This document shows, one piece after another, positions 1 to 6,475 of a stretch of 7,202 nucleotides of DNA. Within the stretch, counting starts at the first letter, position 1, and each line of letters starts with the position of its first letter. This DNA is from Clostridium sp. CAG:167. Its GTDB lineage: Bacteria; Bacillota; Clostridia; Lachnospirales; Lachnospiraceae. The translations under genes and the position numbers were made by a program. Under the pieces are notes generated by a model. It ran no database searches. It was not told where the DNA came from and saw nothing but the letters and a program-made list of their open reading frames with translations. The stretch spans positions 7,563 through 14,764 of the forward strand of contig HF998319.1 in assembly GCA_000433735.1 (NCBI GenBank). The letters run 5' to 3'.

Positions 1-1027
1 CGGTGGCTCCCTTAGTAGAGGTAACTGCCATATCCTTTGCATGCTCTCCGAACACCTGGGTGATAGCCGATGTCTCAATGGGATCGCCCATTGGAGTGGA
101 TGTTCCATGGGTATTGATGTAGTCAATATTCTCTACGGAAAGACCTGCGTTTTTGATAGCCTGTTCCATGCAGAATACCGCTCCGATCCCGTCCGGATGC
201 GGACTGGTCACATGATATCCATCGGTGCAGTTTGAAAAACCTGCCAGTTCACAGAGAATCCTGGCTCCCCGCTCTTTTGCATGCTCTTCTGTCTCAATGA
301 TCAGGGCACCACCGCCTTCACCAATAACAAATCCATCCCGGTCCTTATCAAAAGGACGGCTTGCGCCTTTCGGGTTGTCATTGTTGGTAGACAAAGCATG
401 GGCCGACGAAAGTCCCAGAATAAAAAGTGGAGACAAAGCAGACTCTGTTCCCATAGCGAGAACAGCATCCGCCTGACCGGATAAAAGCATCATGCAGGCA
501 GTACTGATCGCATCGCCTCCGGATGAACAAGCCGTACTAACGGTCAGACTTGGTCCCCGGTATCCTTTCTGGATCGCCACCTGGGCAGCGGCCTCATTTC
601 CTATGATCTTAGGTACAAAACGCGGGCTGACCTTTTTGTGTAATCCGGTGCTGATACCATCCTGCGTCTCCCCGATAGGTGCAATGCCGCCAAGGGCTGT
701 ACCTACTGTAATACCCATGCGCTCCGGACTGGCAATATCGTCGCCGCCTGCCATATCAATCGCCTCCATGGCTGCCGCATAACCATACTGCATAAATACA
801 TCCATCTCGCGGGTCAGTTTTTTGGGCATAAACGCAAGGGGATCAAAGTCCTTCACCTCAGCTGCAATCTTTACCGGCAGGTTTTCCGTGTCAAAACGGG
901 TAATGGCATCCACGCCGCAGACACCCTGGACCAAATTGTTCCAATAAGCATCTACGCCGATACCAATCGGTGTCACAGCACCCATACCGGTCACAACCAG
1001 ACGACTATTCTTCATCTGCATTTTCAT
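1..1027 (-). CDS. fabF: beta-ketoacyl-ACP synthase II (FabF-type), 3' end outside window
   Basis: Condensing enzyme of fatty-acid-type chain elongation: it joins an acyl group held on its cysteine to malonyl-ACP, releasing CO2, in the cytosol. Numbered from the ATG at 1015, residues 6-18 carry the usual N-terminal LVVTGMGAVTPIG. The nucleophile is Cys163 in STACSSGGDAI, the first active-site His is His303 in NTHGTSTPMGDP, and Lys335 lies in TSTKGAT. The ASRPFDKDRDGFVIGEGGG segment (residues 218-236) is typical of FabF. About 338 of the usual 410-420 residues are present; the second catalytic His and the C-terminus are beyond position 1. Four in-frame ATGs (1036, 1027, 1021, 1015) lie near an AAGGAG at 1038-1043. 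The one at 1027 has a 10-base spacer and is chosen here; 1015 fits the family N-terminus equally well. The start overlaps the end of the upstream ligase, suggesting translational coupling. Because it is paired with a ligase rather than with fabD/fabG/acc genes, it is probably a dedicated paralogue rather than the housekeeping enzyme (inference). Confidence 0.93.
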   Translation of the reverse strand, partial: MKMQMKNSRLVVTGMGAVTPIGIGVDAYWNNLVQGVCGVDAITRFDTENLPVKIAAEVKDFDPLAFMPKKLTREMDVFMQYGYAAAMEAIDMAGGDDIASPERMGITVGTALGGIAPIGETQDGISTGLHKKVSPRFVPKIIGNEAAAQVAIQKGYRGPSLTVSTACSSGGDAISTACMMLLSGQADAVLAMGTESALSPLFILGLSSAHALSTNNDNPKGASRPFDKDRDGFVIGEGGGALIIETEEHAKERGARILCELAGFSNCTDGYHVTSPHPDGIGAVFCMEQAIKNAGLSVENIDYINTHGTSTPMGDPIETSAITQVFGEHAKDMAVTSTKGAT

Positions 1028-2693
1028 TCCAGTCATTCTCCTTAATTTCTTTTCTGCGAATCTTACCGCTGATCGTCTTTGGTAATTCCTTTGTGAAATC
1101 AAGGATCTTAGGCCATTTATAAGATGCAATATTTTTCTTAAGAGATTTCATGATCTCGCTCTTTAACTTATCGGTTCCCTCCTGACCGTTTACAAGTACA
1201 ATACTTGCCTTGATCGCCTGTCCTCGGATCGGATCCGGCACGGAAGTAACCGCACATTCCAATACATAAGGAAGTTTCATGATCTCATTCTCAATCTCAA
1301 ATGGTCCGATACGGTAACCACTGGACTTGATCACATCATCTACACGGCCCACATACCAAAGGTATCCATCTTCATCATAATATGCGGTATCACCTGTATG
1401 ATAGTATCCATCATGCCAGGCATTGTTTGTTTTTTCTTCATCCCCATAATAACACATAAAGAGGCCGTTGGGAACACCTTCCTCGGTGCGAATTACAATT
1501 TCTCCCTCTTCTTCCGGCTCAGCCAGTGTGCCATCCGGCAGCATAACCTTTACATCATACTGTGGCGTAGGTTTTCCCATGGATCCCGGACGCGGTGTGT
1601 CTCCTACCAGATTTCCGATCAGAAGTGTTGTCTCTGTCTGGCCAAAGCCTTCCATGATAGTAAAGCCTGTTTTTGCCTTAAACTTCTCATAGATCTCAGG
1701 ATTCAGAGCTTCTCCTGCGGTTGTTACATTCTGCAGGGAAGACAGATCGTATTTATCTAATTTCATATGAACCATTACACGGTATACAGTTGGCGGTGCA
1801 CAGAAAGTCGTGATTTTGTATTTCTCGATCATCTGCAGGATCTCTTTGGCATCAAAATTATCAAAATCATAGGTAAAGATGCATGCTTCACACAACCACT
1901 GTCCGTAGATCTTGCCCCACAGTGCCTTGCCCCAGCCGGTATCGGAAATAGCAAAATGAATGCCGTCCGGGTCTACCTGGTGCCAGTATTTGGCTGTTAC
2001 ATAATGACCCAGAGGATACTTAAAGTTATGTGTGGTGATCTTTGGATAGGATGTAGTTCCTGAAGTAAAAAACATAATGGATGGATCGGATCCACCTACT
2101 GCATTTTCACCGGTTGGACGACGGAAATGACTTGAGAAGTATTTTACTTCTTTATTGAAACTGTGCCATCCCTTGCGGCTGGCTCCTACCATGATCTTTA
2201 CTTTCAGATTTTTGTAACTTTTTGCTGCCTTATCGATCTCTCTGGAAACCGGGCCATCAGCTGTACAGATCACAGCATCTACATTGCCGGCTTTGAAACG
2301 ATACTCAAAATCAGATTTCAGCAAAAGATTGGTAGCCGGAATTACAACTGCTCCTATCTTGTGCAGAGCCAGGATTGTAAACCAGAACTGGTAATGTCTC
2401 TTCAAAACCAGCATAACTCTGTCACCCTTACGGATTCCCAGATACTGAAGATAGTTGGCTACTTTAGAAGAATAGCGGGACATATCATGGAATGTAAAAG
2501 AACGCTCTTTTCCATCCTTGGAGATATGAAGCATTGCCCGTTTGTCCGGACATTTCTTTGCCAGTTTATCTACTACATCATAAGCGAAGTTAAAATTATC
2601 GTCATTGACAAATTTAATGTCTTTTAATACTCCATCCGCTGTTTCCTCCACCTGAATAAAAGGTTCCGCGATATCGCCTTTTTGTAAACTCAT
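1005..2693 (-). CDS. acyl-CoA synthetase, medium-chain (MACS/ACSM)-like AMP-binding enzyme
   Basis: Adenylate-forming ligase of 562 residues, full length for the family. It should activate a carboxylic acid with ATP to an acyl-AMP and then form a thioester, normally with CoA. Visible motifs in order: phosphate-binding FFTSGTTSYPK at 208-218 (Ser215 where Gly is usual), the DTGWGKALWGKIYG segment at 251-264 typical of the acetyl/medium-chain branch, TTAGEAL at 324-330, FGQTET at 350-355, YHTGD at 431-435, GRVDDVIKSSGYRIGPFEIE at 449-468, and the C-terminal PKTISGKIRRKEI at 538-550 with the catalytic Lys544. The substrate cannot be read from sequence; medium-chain, branched or aromatic acids are all possible, and transfer to an ACP rather than CoA is not excluded. 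The start ATG at 2693 has AAGGAA at 2701-2706, 7 bases upstream. The last 11-23 bases overlap the downstream ketosynthase start. It is transcribed from the promoter at 2836-2864. Confidence 0.92.
   Translation of the reverse strand: MSLQKGDIAEPFIQVEETADGVLKDIKFVNDDNFNFAYDVVDKLAKKCPDKRAMLHISKDGKERSFTFHDMSRYSSKVANYLQYLGIRKGDRVMLVLKRHYQFWFTILALHKIGAVVIPATNLLLKSDFEYRFKAGNVDAVICTADGPVSREIDKAAKSYKNLKVKIMVGASRKGWHSFNKEVKYFSSHFRRPTGENAVGGSDPSIMFFTSGTTSYPKITTHNFKYPLGHYVTAKYWHQVDPDGIHFAISDTGWGKALWGKIYGQWLCEACIFTYDFDNFDAKEILQMIEKYKITTFCAPPTVYRVMVHMKLDKYDLSSLQNVTTAGEALNPEIYEKFKAKTGFTIMEGFGQTETTLLIGNLVGDTPRPGSMGKPTPQYDVKVMLPDGTLAEPEEEGEIVIRTEEGVPNGLFMCYYGDEEKTNNAWHDGYYHTGDTAYYDEDGYLWYVGRVDDVIKSSGYRIGPFEIENEIMKLPYVLECAVTSVPDPIRGQAIKASIVLVNGQEGTDKLKSEIMKSLKKNIASYKWPKILDFTKELPKTISGKIRRKEIKENDWNENADEE
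1038..1043 (-). promoter_or_regulatory. ribosome binding site for the FabF-type gene
   Basis: The minus strand reads AAGGAG here, inside the 3' end of the ligase gene. The spacer is 10 bases to the ATG at 1027, 16 to the ATG at 1021, 22 to the ATG at 1015, and only 1 to the ATG at 1036. This favours 1027 as the translated start and excludes 1036. Confidence 0.6.
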
Positions 2694-2803
2694 GTAACTC
2701 TTCCTTTCTGCTTTGATTTTTCTATATTTCTGTCTGCCATACCTGCCTTACCTCGCAAATTTACAAAACAGTGCAGGCACAACGATTTTTCGACATTTTT
2801 CCG

Positions 2804-2826
2804 CAAGTAGTTTTCAAAACCACTTG
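2804..2826. promoter_or_regulatory. 23-bp palindrome, candidate operator of the ligase-ketosynthase unit
   Basis: On the plus strand the arms are CAAGTAGTTTT and AAAACCACTTG around a central C at 2815. Ten of the eleven pairs match (2809/2821 is the exception). It begins about 10 bases downstream of the -10 box at 2836-2841, roughly +3 to +25 of the predicted transcript, a position where a bound repressor would block initiation or clearance. In the minus-strand RNA the single mismatch becomes a G-U wobble, so a 5' mRNA hairpin (10-pair stem, loop UGA) is an alternative role. The regulator is unknown; the size fits TetR- or MarR-type sites. Confidence 0.5.
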
Positions 2827-2835
2827 TCGAGGTTC

Positions 2836-2864
2836 AGAATACATCATGCCTACTGTTTTGTCAA
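2836..2864 (-). promoter_or_regulatory. promoter of the ligase-ketosynthase unit
   Basis: Read on the minus strand: a perfect -35 TTGACA at 2864-2859, a 17-base spacer, and -10 TATTCT at 2841-2836. The predicted transcription start is near 2829, leaving a leader of about 135 bases before the ATG at 2693. This is the best sigma-A-type match in the region. Confidence 0.65.
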
Positions 2865-2903
2865 TAAAAAGTACGAAAAAATGGCTTTTTTTACATTTTT
2901 TTA

Positions 2904-2928
2904 ATAATTGAAATTGCTTCTCAATTAT
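2904..2928. promoter_or_regulatory. candidate Fur-family operator on the nfnAB promoter
   Basis: Perfect 8-bp inverted repeat ATAATTGA / TCAATTAT with a 9-base centre (AATTGCTTC). The inner 15 bases (2909-2923) match the 7-1-7 Fur-family consensus TGATAAT-N-ATTATCA at 11 of 14 positions, and the right half CTTCTCAATTAT resembles many iron boxes. It covers the -35 box and most of the spacer of the nfnAB promoter, so binding would repress. AT-richness makes a chance match possible; Fur, PerR and Zur cannot be told apart here. Confidence 0.35.
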
Positions 2929-2936
2929 GATAAAAT
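2908..2936 (+). promoter_or_regulatory. promoter of nfnAB
   Basis: TTGAAA at 2908-2913, a 17-base spacer, and TAAAAT at 2931-2936, preceded by TGA, an extended -10 (TG at 2928-2929). A/T tracts lie just upstream. The predicted start is near 2943, giving a leader of about 65 bases to the nfnA ATG. Confidence 0.6.
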
Positions 2937-2992
2937 AAAGTCTGCTATGAATTTTTTAGAATCATGTGTACCTTTTGTGTATGCAGCAGAAT

Positions 2993-2997
2993 GGAGG
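2993..2997 (+). promoter_or_regulatory. ribosome binding site for nfnA
   Basis: GGAGG with an 11-base spacer to the ATG at 3009. It lies downstream of two earlier in-frame ATGs (2964 and 2991), so it supports 3009 as the start. The spacer is slightly long. Confidence 0.6.
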
Positions 2998-3008
2998 ATT
3001 ACCGTATA

Positions 3009-3851
3009 ATGTTCAAAATTGTAGAAAAAAAATCACTGAATCCGACGGTTTCCAAAATAACCGTGGAAGCACCGCTGATCGCCAAGAAAGCGGAGCCGGG
3101 ACAGTTTATTATTTTCCGCGCCAAAGAAGACAGTGAGAGAATTCCTCTCACCATCGCCGACTTTGACCGTACAGCCGGAACTGTTACGATCATTTATCAG
3201 ATCGTAGGTGCTGGCACCATGGAACTCGATACTCTGAATGAAGGGGATTACATTCATGACTTCGTAGGTCCACTGGGCGTTCCGACTCACACAGAAGGAT
3301 TAAAGAAAGTGGCCGTTGTAGGCGGCGGTGTAGGATGTGCTATTGCCTATCCTATTACTAAGAAACTTCATGAGATGGGTGCAGAAGTCCATGCCATCGT
3401 AGGATTCCGTAACAAGGATCTTGTAATCCTGGAGGATGAGTTCAAAGCTGCCAGCGACAAACTGGTGATGATGACAGATGATGGAAGCTATGGCGAAAAA
3501 GGTCTCGTAACAGACGCTTTAGAAAAACTCATTGGGGAAGGAAACCAGTATGACGAAGTAATCGCCATCGGACCTTTGATCATGATGAAGTTCGTCTGTC
3601 TTACTACAAAAAAATACGACATCAAAACCGTTGTCAGCATGAACCCGATCATGATCGATGGTACGGGAATGTGTGGCGGATGCCGTCTCACCGTAGGTGG
3701 CGAAACAAAGTTTGCCTGTGTAGACGGACCAGACTTTGATGGTCATCTGGTAGATTTTGATGAAGCAATGCACCGTGGCACCATGTACAAAGAATTTGAA
3801 ACTCACGCCCGGGAAGAAGCATGCAATCTGCTTAAGAAAGGAGACCAGTAA
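3009..3851 (+). CDS. nfnA: NADH-dependent reduced ferredoxin:NADP+ oxidoreductase, subunit A (NfnA)
   Basis: Small FAD/[2Fe-2S] subunit of NfnAB, a soluble enzyme that couples NADH and reduced ferredoxin oxidation to NADP+ reduction by flavin-based electron bifurcation (reversible). The 280 residues are the family's usual length. Seen in order: an FAD-binding barrel with RIPLTIAD at 44-51, a nucleotide-binding fold with VAVVGGGVGCAIAYPI at 101-116, and a C-terminal [2Fe-2S] segment with Asp217, Cys222, Cys225 and Cys237. PyrK-type relatives have C-x4-C-x2-C-x11-C; here the first position is Asp, as known for NfnA proteins with an Asp cluster ligand. The start at 3009 is preferred over 2964 because it has a GGAGG upstream and gives the family N-terminus MFKIVEKK. 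The gene ends 2 bases before nfnB and carries that gene's AAAGGAG. No pyrD lies next to it, which argues against a PyrK role. It is often annotated as a sulfide/dihydroorotate dehydrogenase-like protein. Confidence 0.93.
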   Translation: MFKIVEKKSLNPTVSKITVEAPLIAKKAEPGQFIIFRAKEDSERIPLTIADFDRTAGTVTIIYQIVGAGTMELDTLNEGDYIHDFVGPLGVPTHTEGLKKVAVVGGGVGCAIAYPITKKLHEMGAEVHAIVGFRNKDLVILEDEFKAASDKLVMMTDDGSYGEKGLVTDALEKLIGEGNQYDEVIAIGPLIMMKFVCLTTKKYDIKTVVSMNPIMIDGTGMCGGCRLTVGGETKFACVDGPDFDGHLVDFDEAMHRGTMYKEFETHAREEACNLLKKGDQ

Positions 3852-3853
3852 TC

Positions 3854-5248
3854 ATGGCTGAAAGAAACATGGATATGAACAAATGTCCTATGCCTGTTCA
3901 GGATCCGGACATTCGAAATAAAAACTTTGACGAGGTAGCTCTTGGCTACACATATGATATGGCAGTCAGCGAAGCCCGCCGCTGCCTGAACTGCAAACAC
4001 AAACCTTGTGTCAGTGCCTGCCCGGTACGCATCGACATTCCTGCTTTTATCGAGCGGGTTGCCAATGAAGACATGGATGGTGCCTTTGAGATCCTTTCCA
4101 AATCCACTTCCCTTCCTGCCGTCTGCGGCCGTGTGTGCCCACAGGAGTCCCAGTGTGAAGGAAAATGTGTCCGCGGTATCAAGGGTGAGCCGGTTGGTAT
4201 CGGCCGTCTGGAGCGGTTTGTAGCAGATTACCACCGTGAGCACAGCACAGAAACTCCTGTAAAGCCAGAGCCAAACGGACACAAAGTCGCTGTTATCGGT
4301 GCCGGTCCTAGTGGTCTGACGGCTGCCGGAGATCTGGCTAAACTTGGTTACGAAGTGACTATTTTTGAAGCACTTCACCTGGCTGGTGGTGTACTGGTAT
4401 ATGGAATCCCTGAATTCCGTCTTCCAAAAGCTATCGTACAGAAAGAGATCGACAACCTGAAAGCCATTGGCGTTTCCATTCAGACCAACATGGTCATTGG
4501 TAAAGTTCTTACCATTGATGAGCTGTTTGATATGGGATTTGAAGCTATCTTCATCGGATCCGGTGCCGGTCTTCCAAGATTTATGAATATTCCGGGCGAA
4601 AGTCTCAAGGGCGTATACTCAGCCAACGAATTTCTGACCCGTATCAATCTGATGAAAGCATACAAAGAAGGAAGCAAAACACCGATCCAGCACGCTAAAA
4701 GAGTGGCTGTTGTCGGCGGTGGTAATGTAGCTATGGATGCTGCCCGCAGTGCCAAACGACTGGGTGCGGAAGAAGTTTACATCGTATACCGACGCGGCAT
4801 GGAAGAACTTCCTGCCCGTAAAGAAGAAGTAGAACATGCCGAGGAAGAAGGTATCATCTTCAAGACATTGAACAATCCGGTAGAGATTCTTGGCGACGAA
4901 GAAGGTCTTGTATCCGGTATCAAATGTATCGAAATGGAACTGGGCGAACCAGATGAAAGCGGACGCCGTCGTCCGGTTGCCAAAGAAGGCAGTGAGTTTG
5001 TTCTGGATGTAGATTCTGTTATCATGTCCATCGGAACCAGCCCGAACCCATTGATCCGTTCCACCACACCAGGTCTGGATGCCAACAAATACGGCTGTCT
5101 CGTAACCCGTGATGATTCCGGACTGACTACCCGTGACGGTGTATATGCCGGCGGTGATGCCGTAACAGGTGCTGCTACCGTTATCCTCGCGATGGGTGCC
5201 GGTAAAGATGCAGCCAAAGCCATTGACGAAATGCTGAAAAATAAATAA
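3854..5248 (+). CDS. nfnB: NADH-dependent reduced ferredoxin:NADP+ oxidoreductase, subunit B (NfnB; GltD-like)
   Basis: Large subunit of NfnAB, 464 residues, carrying the bifurcating FAD, two [4Fe-4S] clusters and the NADP(H) site. The N-terminal cluster domain has Cys44, Cys47, Cys52 and Cys56, then Cys91, Cys95, Cys101 and Cys105. Glu120 in IGRLERFVAD sits where relatives such as dihydropyrimidine dehydrogenase use a non-Cys (Gln) cluster ligand. An FAD Rossmann motif VAVIGAGPSG spans 145-154, the NADP(H) motif VAVVGGGNVAMDAARSA spans 284-300 with VYRRG at 311-315, and the closing FAD motif YAGGDAVTGAATVILAMGAG spans 431-450. It is commonly labelled glutamate synthase small subunit (GltD/GltA), but no glutamate synthase large subunit is adjacent and the partner is nfnA, so NfnB is the better name. 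AGGAG at 3839-3843 lies 10 bases before the ATG. The unit ends at the terminator at 5322-5363. Confidence 0.94.
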   Translation: MAERNMDMNKCPMPVQDPDIRNKNFDEVALGYTYDMAVSEARRCLNCKHKPCVSACPVRIDIPAFIERVANEDMDGAFEILSKSTSLPAVCGRVCPQESQCEGKCVRGIKGEPVGIGRLERFVADYHREHSTETPVKPEPNGHKVAVIGAGPSGLTAAGDLAKLGYEVTIFEALHLAGGVLVYGIPEFRLPKAIVQKEIDNLKAIGVSIQTNMVIGKVLTIDELFDMGFEAIFIGSGAGLPRFMNIPGESLKGVYSANEFLTRINLMKAYKEGSKTPIQHAKRVAVVGGGNVAMDAARSAKRLGAEEVYIVYRRGMEELPARKEEVEHAEEEGIIFKTLNNPVEILGDEEGLVSGIKCIEMELGEPDESGRRRPVAKEGSEFVLDVDSVIMSIGTSPNPLIRSTTPGLDANKYGCLVTRDDSGLTTRDGVYAGGDAVTGAATVILAMGAGKDAAKAIDEMLKNK

Positions 5249-5321
5249 TCTTCCAAACACAGGTGCTTGTAATACACACTCGTACTTTTAGATAACTATT
5301 TGGTGTCGTATATGAACCATA

Positions 5322-5363
5322 AAAAACTTCCAGCCGGGATAAAAATCCTGACCGGAAGTTTTT
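5322..5363. terminator. bidirectional Rho-independent terminator between nfnB and pilT
   Basis: Long hairpin: 19 paired positions with two mismatches and one G-U/G-T pair, closed by an AAAA tetraloop at 5341-5344. The outer ten pairs AAAAACTTCC/GGAAGTTTTT are perfect. Rightward it is followed by a T-rich tract (5359-5368, one A). Leftward the strand ends in six Ts (complement of 5321-5326). It lies 73 bases after nfnB and 26 bases after the pilT stop, so it serves both converging units. Confidence 0.88.
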
Positions 5364-5389
5364 ATTTTACATGATTTGTTTTATGCAGA

Positions 5390-6457
5390 TTATTTTGTAG
5401 CGGTTTTTCTGGCCATCTGTTCTGGATTTACCGCTCCCTGCAAAGCCGTCTCCCCGGATATTAGTCCTTTTTGATACAGGTTCAGTATGTACTGATCCAT
5501 GGATATCATTCCCTGGCTGCCGGAGGTCTGGATGATATTGTCGATCTGGTAATTTTTGCTGTCGCGGATCAGATTCCGAATGGCCGGAGTGTTCTTCATG
5601 ACCTCGAAAGCTGGGATCATGCCTCCTTCCCCTTTGTGAAGCAGCTGCTGGGACACAATAGAATCCAACACCAGTGACAACTGGATCTTGATCTGATCCT
5701 GCTGGTCTGCCGGAAAAGAATCCACAATACGATCAATGGTGTTGACCGCCCCTTTTGTATGAAGGGTGGCAATAACCAGATGTCCTGTCTCTGCTGCTGT
5801 CATGGCGGTACGGATAGTTTCTGCATCTCTCATTTCTCCCAGCAAGATCACATCCGGTGCCTGTCTCAGGCAGGCCCTCAGCCCAGTCAGATAATTTTTC
5901 GTATCAATGGCAATCTCTCTCTGACTGATAATAGACTGTTTATCTGCATGAAGGTACTCAATCGGATCCTCCAGCGTAATGATATGCGCCTCTCTCGTGC
6001 GGTTAATGGCATCAATGATGCAGGCCTGGGTCGTAGACTTACCACTGCCGGCCGTTCCGGATATGATCACCATACCATGCTTCAGTTCTGCCAGTTCCAT
6101 GATGCCATCCGGAATATCCAGTTCTTTATAATCCGGTATGTCAAAAGCAACCACGCGGATCACCGCCGCCTGGGAACCACGCTGCATATATGTATTTACA
6201 CGAAATCTGGCAAGTTTTCCTATAGCAAAGGAAAAATCATCATCTCCCTGCTGCAGATAATACTCCTTCGACCGTTTGGCAAAACTGTATATTTCATCAA
6301 TAAAATAACTGGTCTCTGTAGGGGTCAGCTTCATGGATTCATCCATAGACCGGATCTCTCCATCCACCTTGTAGCTCAAATAACCTCCTGCTACAATAAA
6401 AATATCCGATGCACTGTCTTTTACCGCTTTACTCAGTACCTCTTCCAAACTTGTCAT
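5390..6457 (-). CDS. pilT: type IV pilus retraction ATPase PilT
   Basis: Hexameric cytoplasmic secretion-type ATPase that powers depolymerisation (retraction) of type IV pili, used in twitching motility, adhesion or DNA uptake. The 355 residues are close to the usual 340-370. Motifs: Walker A GTAGSGKST at 134-142 (Lys140), Asp box ITLEDPIEY at 160-168, Walker B PDVILLGEMRD at 201-211 (Glu208), and His box GHLVIATLHT at 225-234. Residues AIRNLIR at 292-298 and QIDNIIQTS at 304-312 are the C-terminal signature of PilT rather than of the assembly ATPase PilB/GspE, and the large N-terminal domain of PilB is absent. The ATG at 6457 has only a weak purine-rich GAAGGG upstream. It follows the prepilin-like gene by 18 bases, so it is probably co-transcribed with the pilus genes to its right and ends the operon. 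Confidence 0.94.
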   Translation of the reverse strand: MTSLEEVLSKAVKDSASDIFIVAGGYLSYKVDGEIRSMDESMKLTPTETSYFIDEIYSFAKRSKEYYLQQGDDDFSFAIGKLARFRVNTYMQRGSQAAVIRVVAFDIPDYKELDIPDGIMELAELKHGMVIISGTAGSGKSTTQACIIDAINRTREAHIITLEDPIEYLHADKQSIISQREIAIDTKNYLTGLRACLRQAPDVILLGEMRDAETIRTAMTAAETGHLVIATLHTKGAVNTIDRIVDSFPADQQDQIKIQLSLVLDSIVSQQLLHKGEGGMIPAFEVMKNTPAIRNLIRDSKNYQIDNIIQTSGSQGMISMDQYILNLYQKGLISGETALQGAVNPEQMARKTATK

Positions 6458-6475
6458 GCTTTTTTCCCTTCTTTC

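Larger units (their letters stand above)
2694..3008. other. divergent intergenic control region (315 bp, AT-rich)
   Basis: Gene-free stretch between the leftward ligase unit and the rightward nfnAB unit. It holds two back-to-back promoters whose -35 boxes are separated by 43 bases (2865-2907), a 23-bp palindrome (2804-2826), a Fur-like inverted repeat (2904-2928), and an A/T-rich tract (about 2873-2907) that could act as an UP element for the rightward promoter. The leftward leader is about 135 bases long. It contains a 9-bp tandem repeat with one mismatch (2735-2752) and the pair ACCTCG/CGAGGT (minus strand, near 2829-2834 and 2750-2755) that could close a long-range stem. No known riboswitch, RNA gene or coding sequence was recognised. 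Confidence 0.75.

Noticed and set aside
225..782. Plus-strand frames opposite the ketosynthase gene
   Set aside because: The minus strand gives a continuous FabF with catalytic residues at their expected positions; the plus-strand products are low-complexity Ser/Pro/Ala-rich.
2941..2990. TCTGCT ... AGCAGA 6-bp inverted repeat in the nfnA leader
   Set aside because: The 38-base loop and short arms, partly upstream of the predicted transcript start, make a functional stem unlikely.
2964..3008. Longer nfnA beginning at the ATG at 2964 or 2991
   Set aside because: No ribosome site upstream of 2964, and 2991 overlaps the GGAGG. The extra residues do not resemble the family N-terminus, which fits the start at 3009.
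3803..4378. 191-codon minus-strand frame opposite the start of nfnB
   Set aside because: No motif or convincing ribosome site; nfnB on the other strand has full cofactor motifs.
4619..5260. 213-codon minus-strand frame opposite the end of nfnB
   Set aside because: Composition dominated by Phe, Thr and Gly without domain signature; antisense shadow of nfnB.
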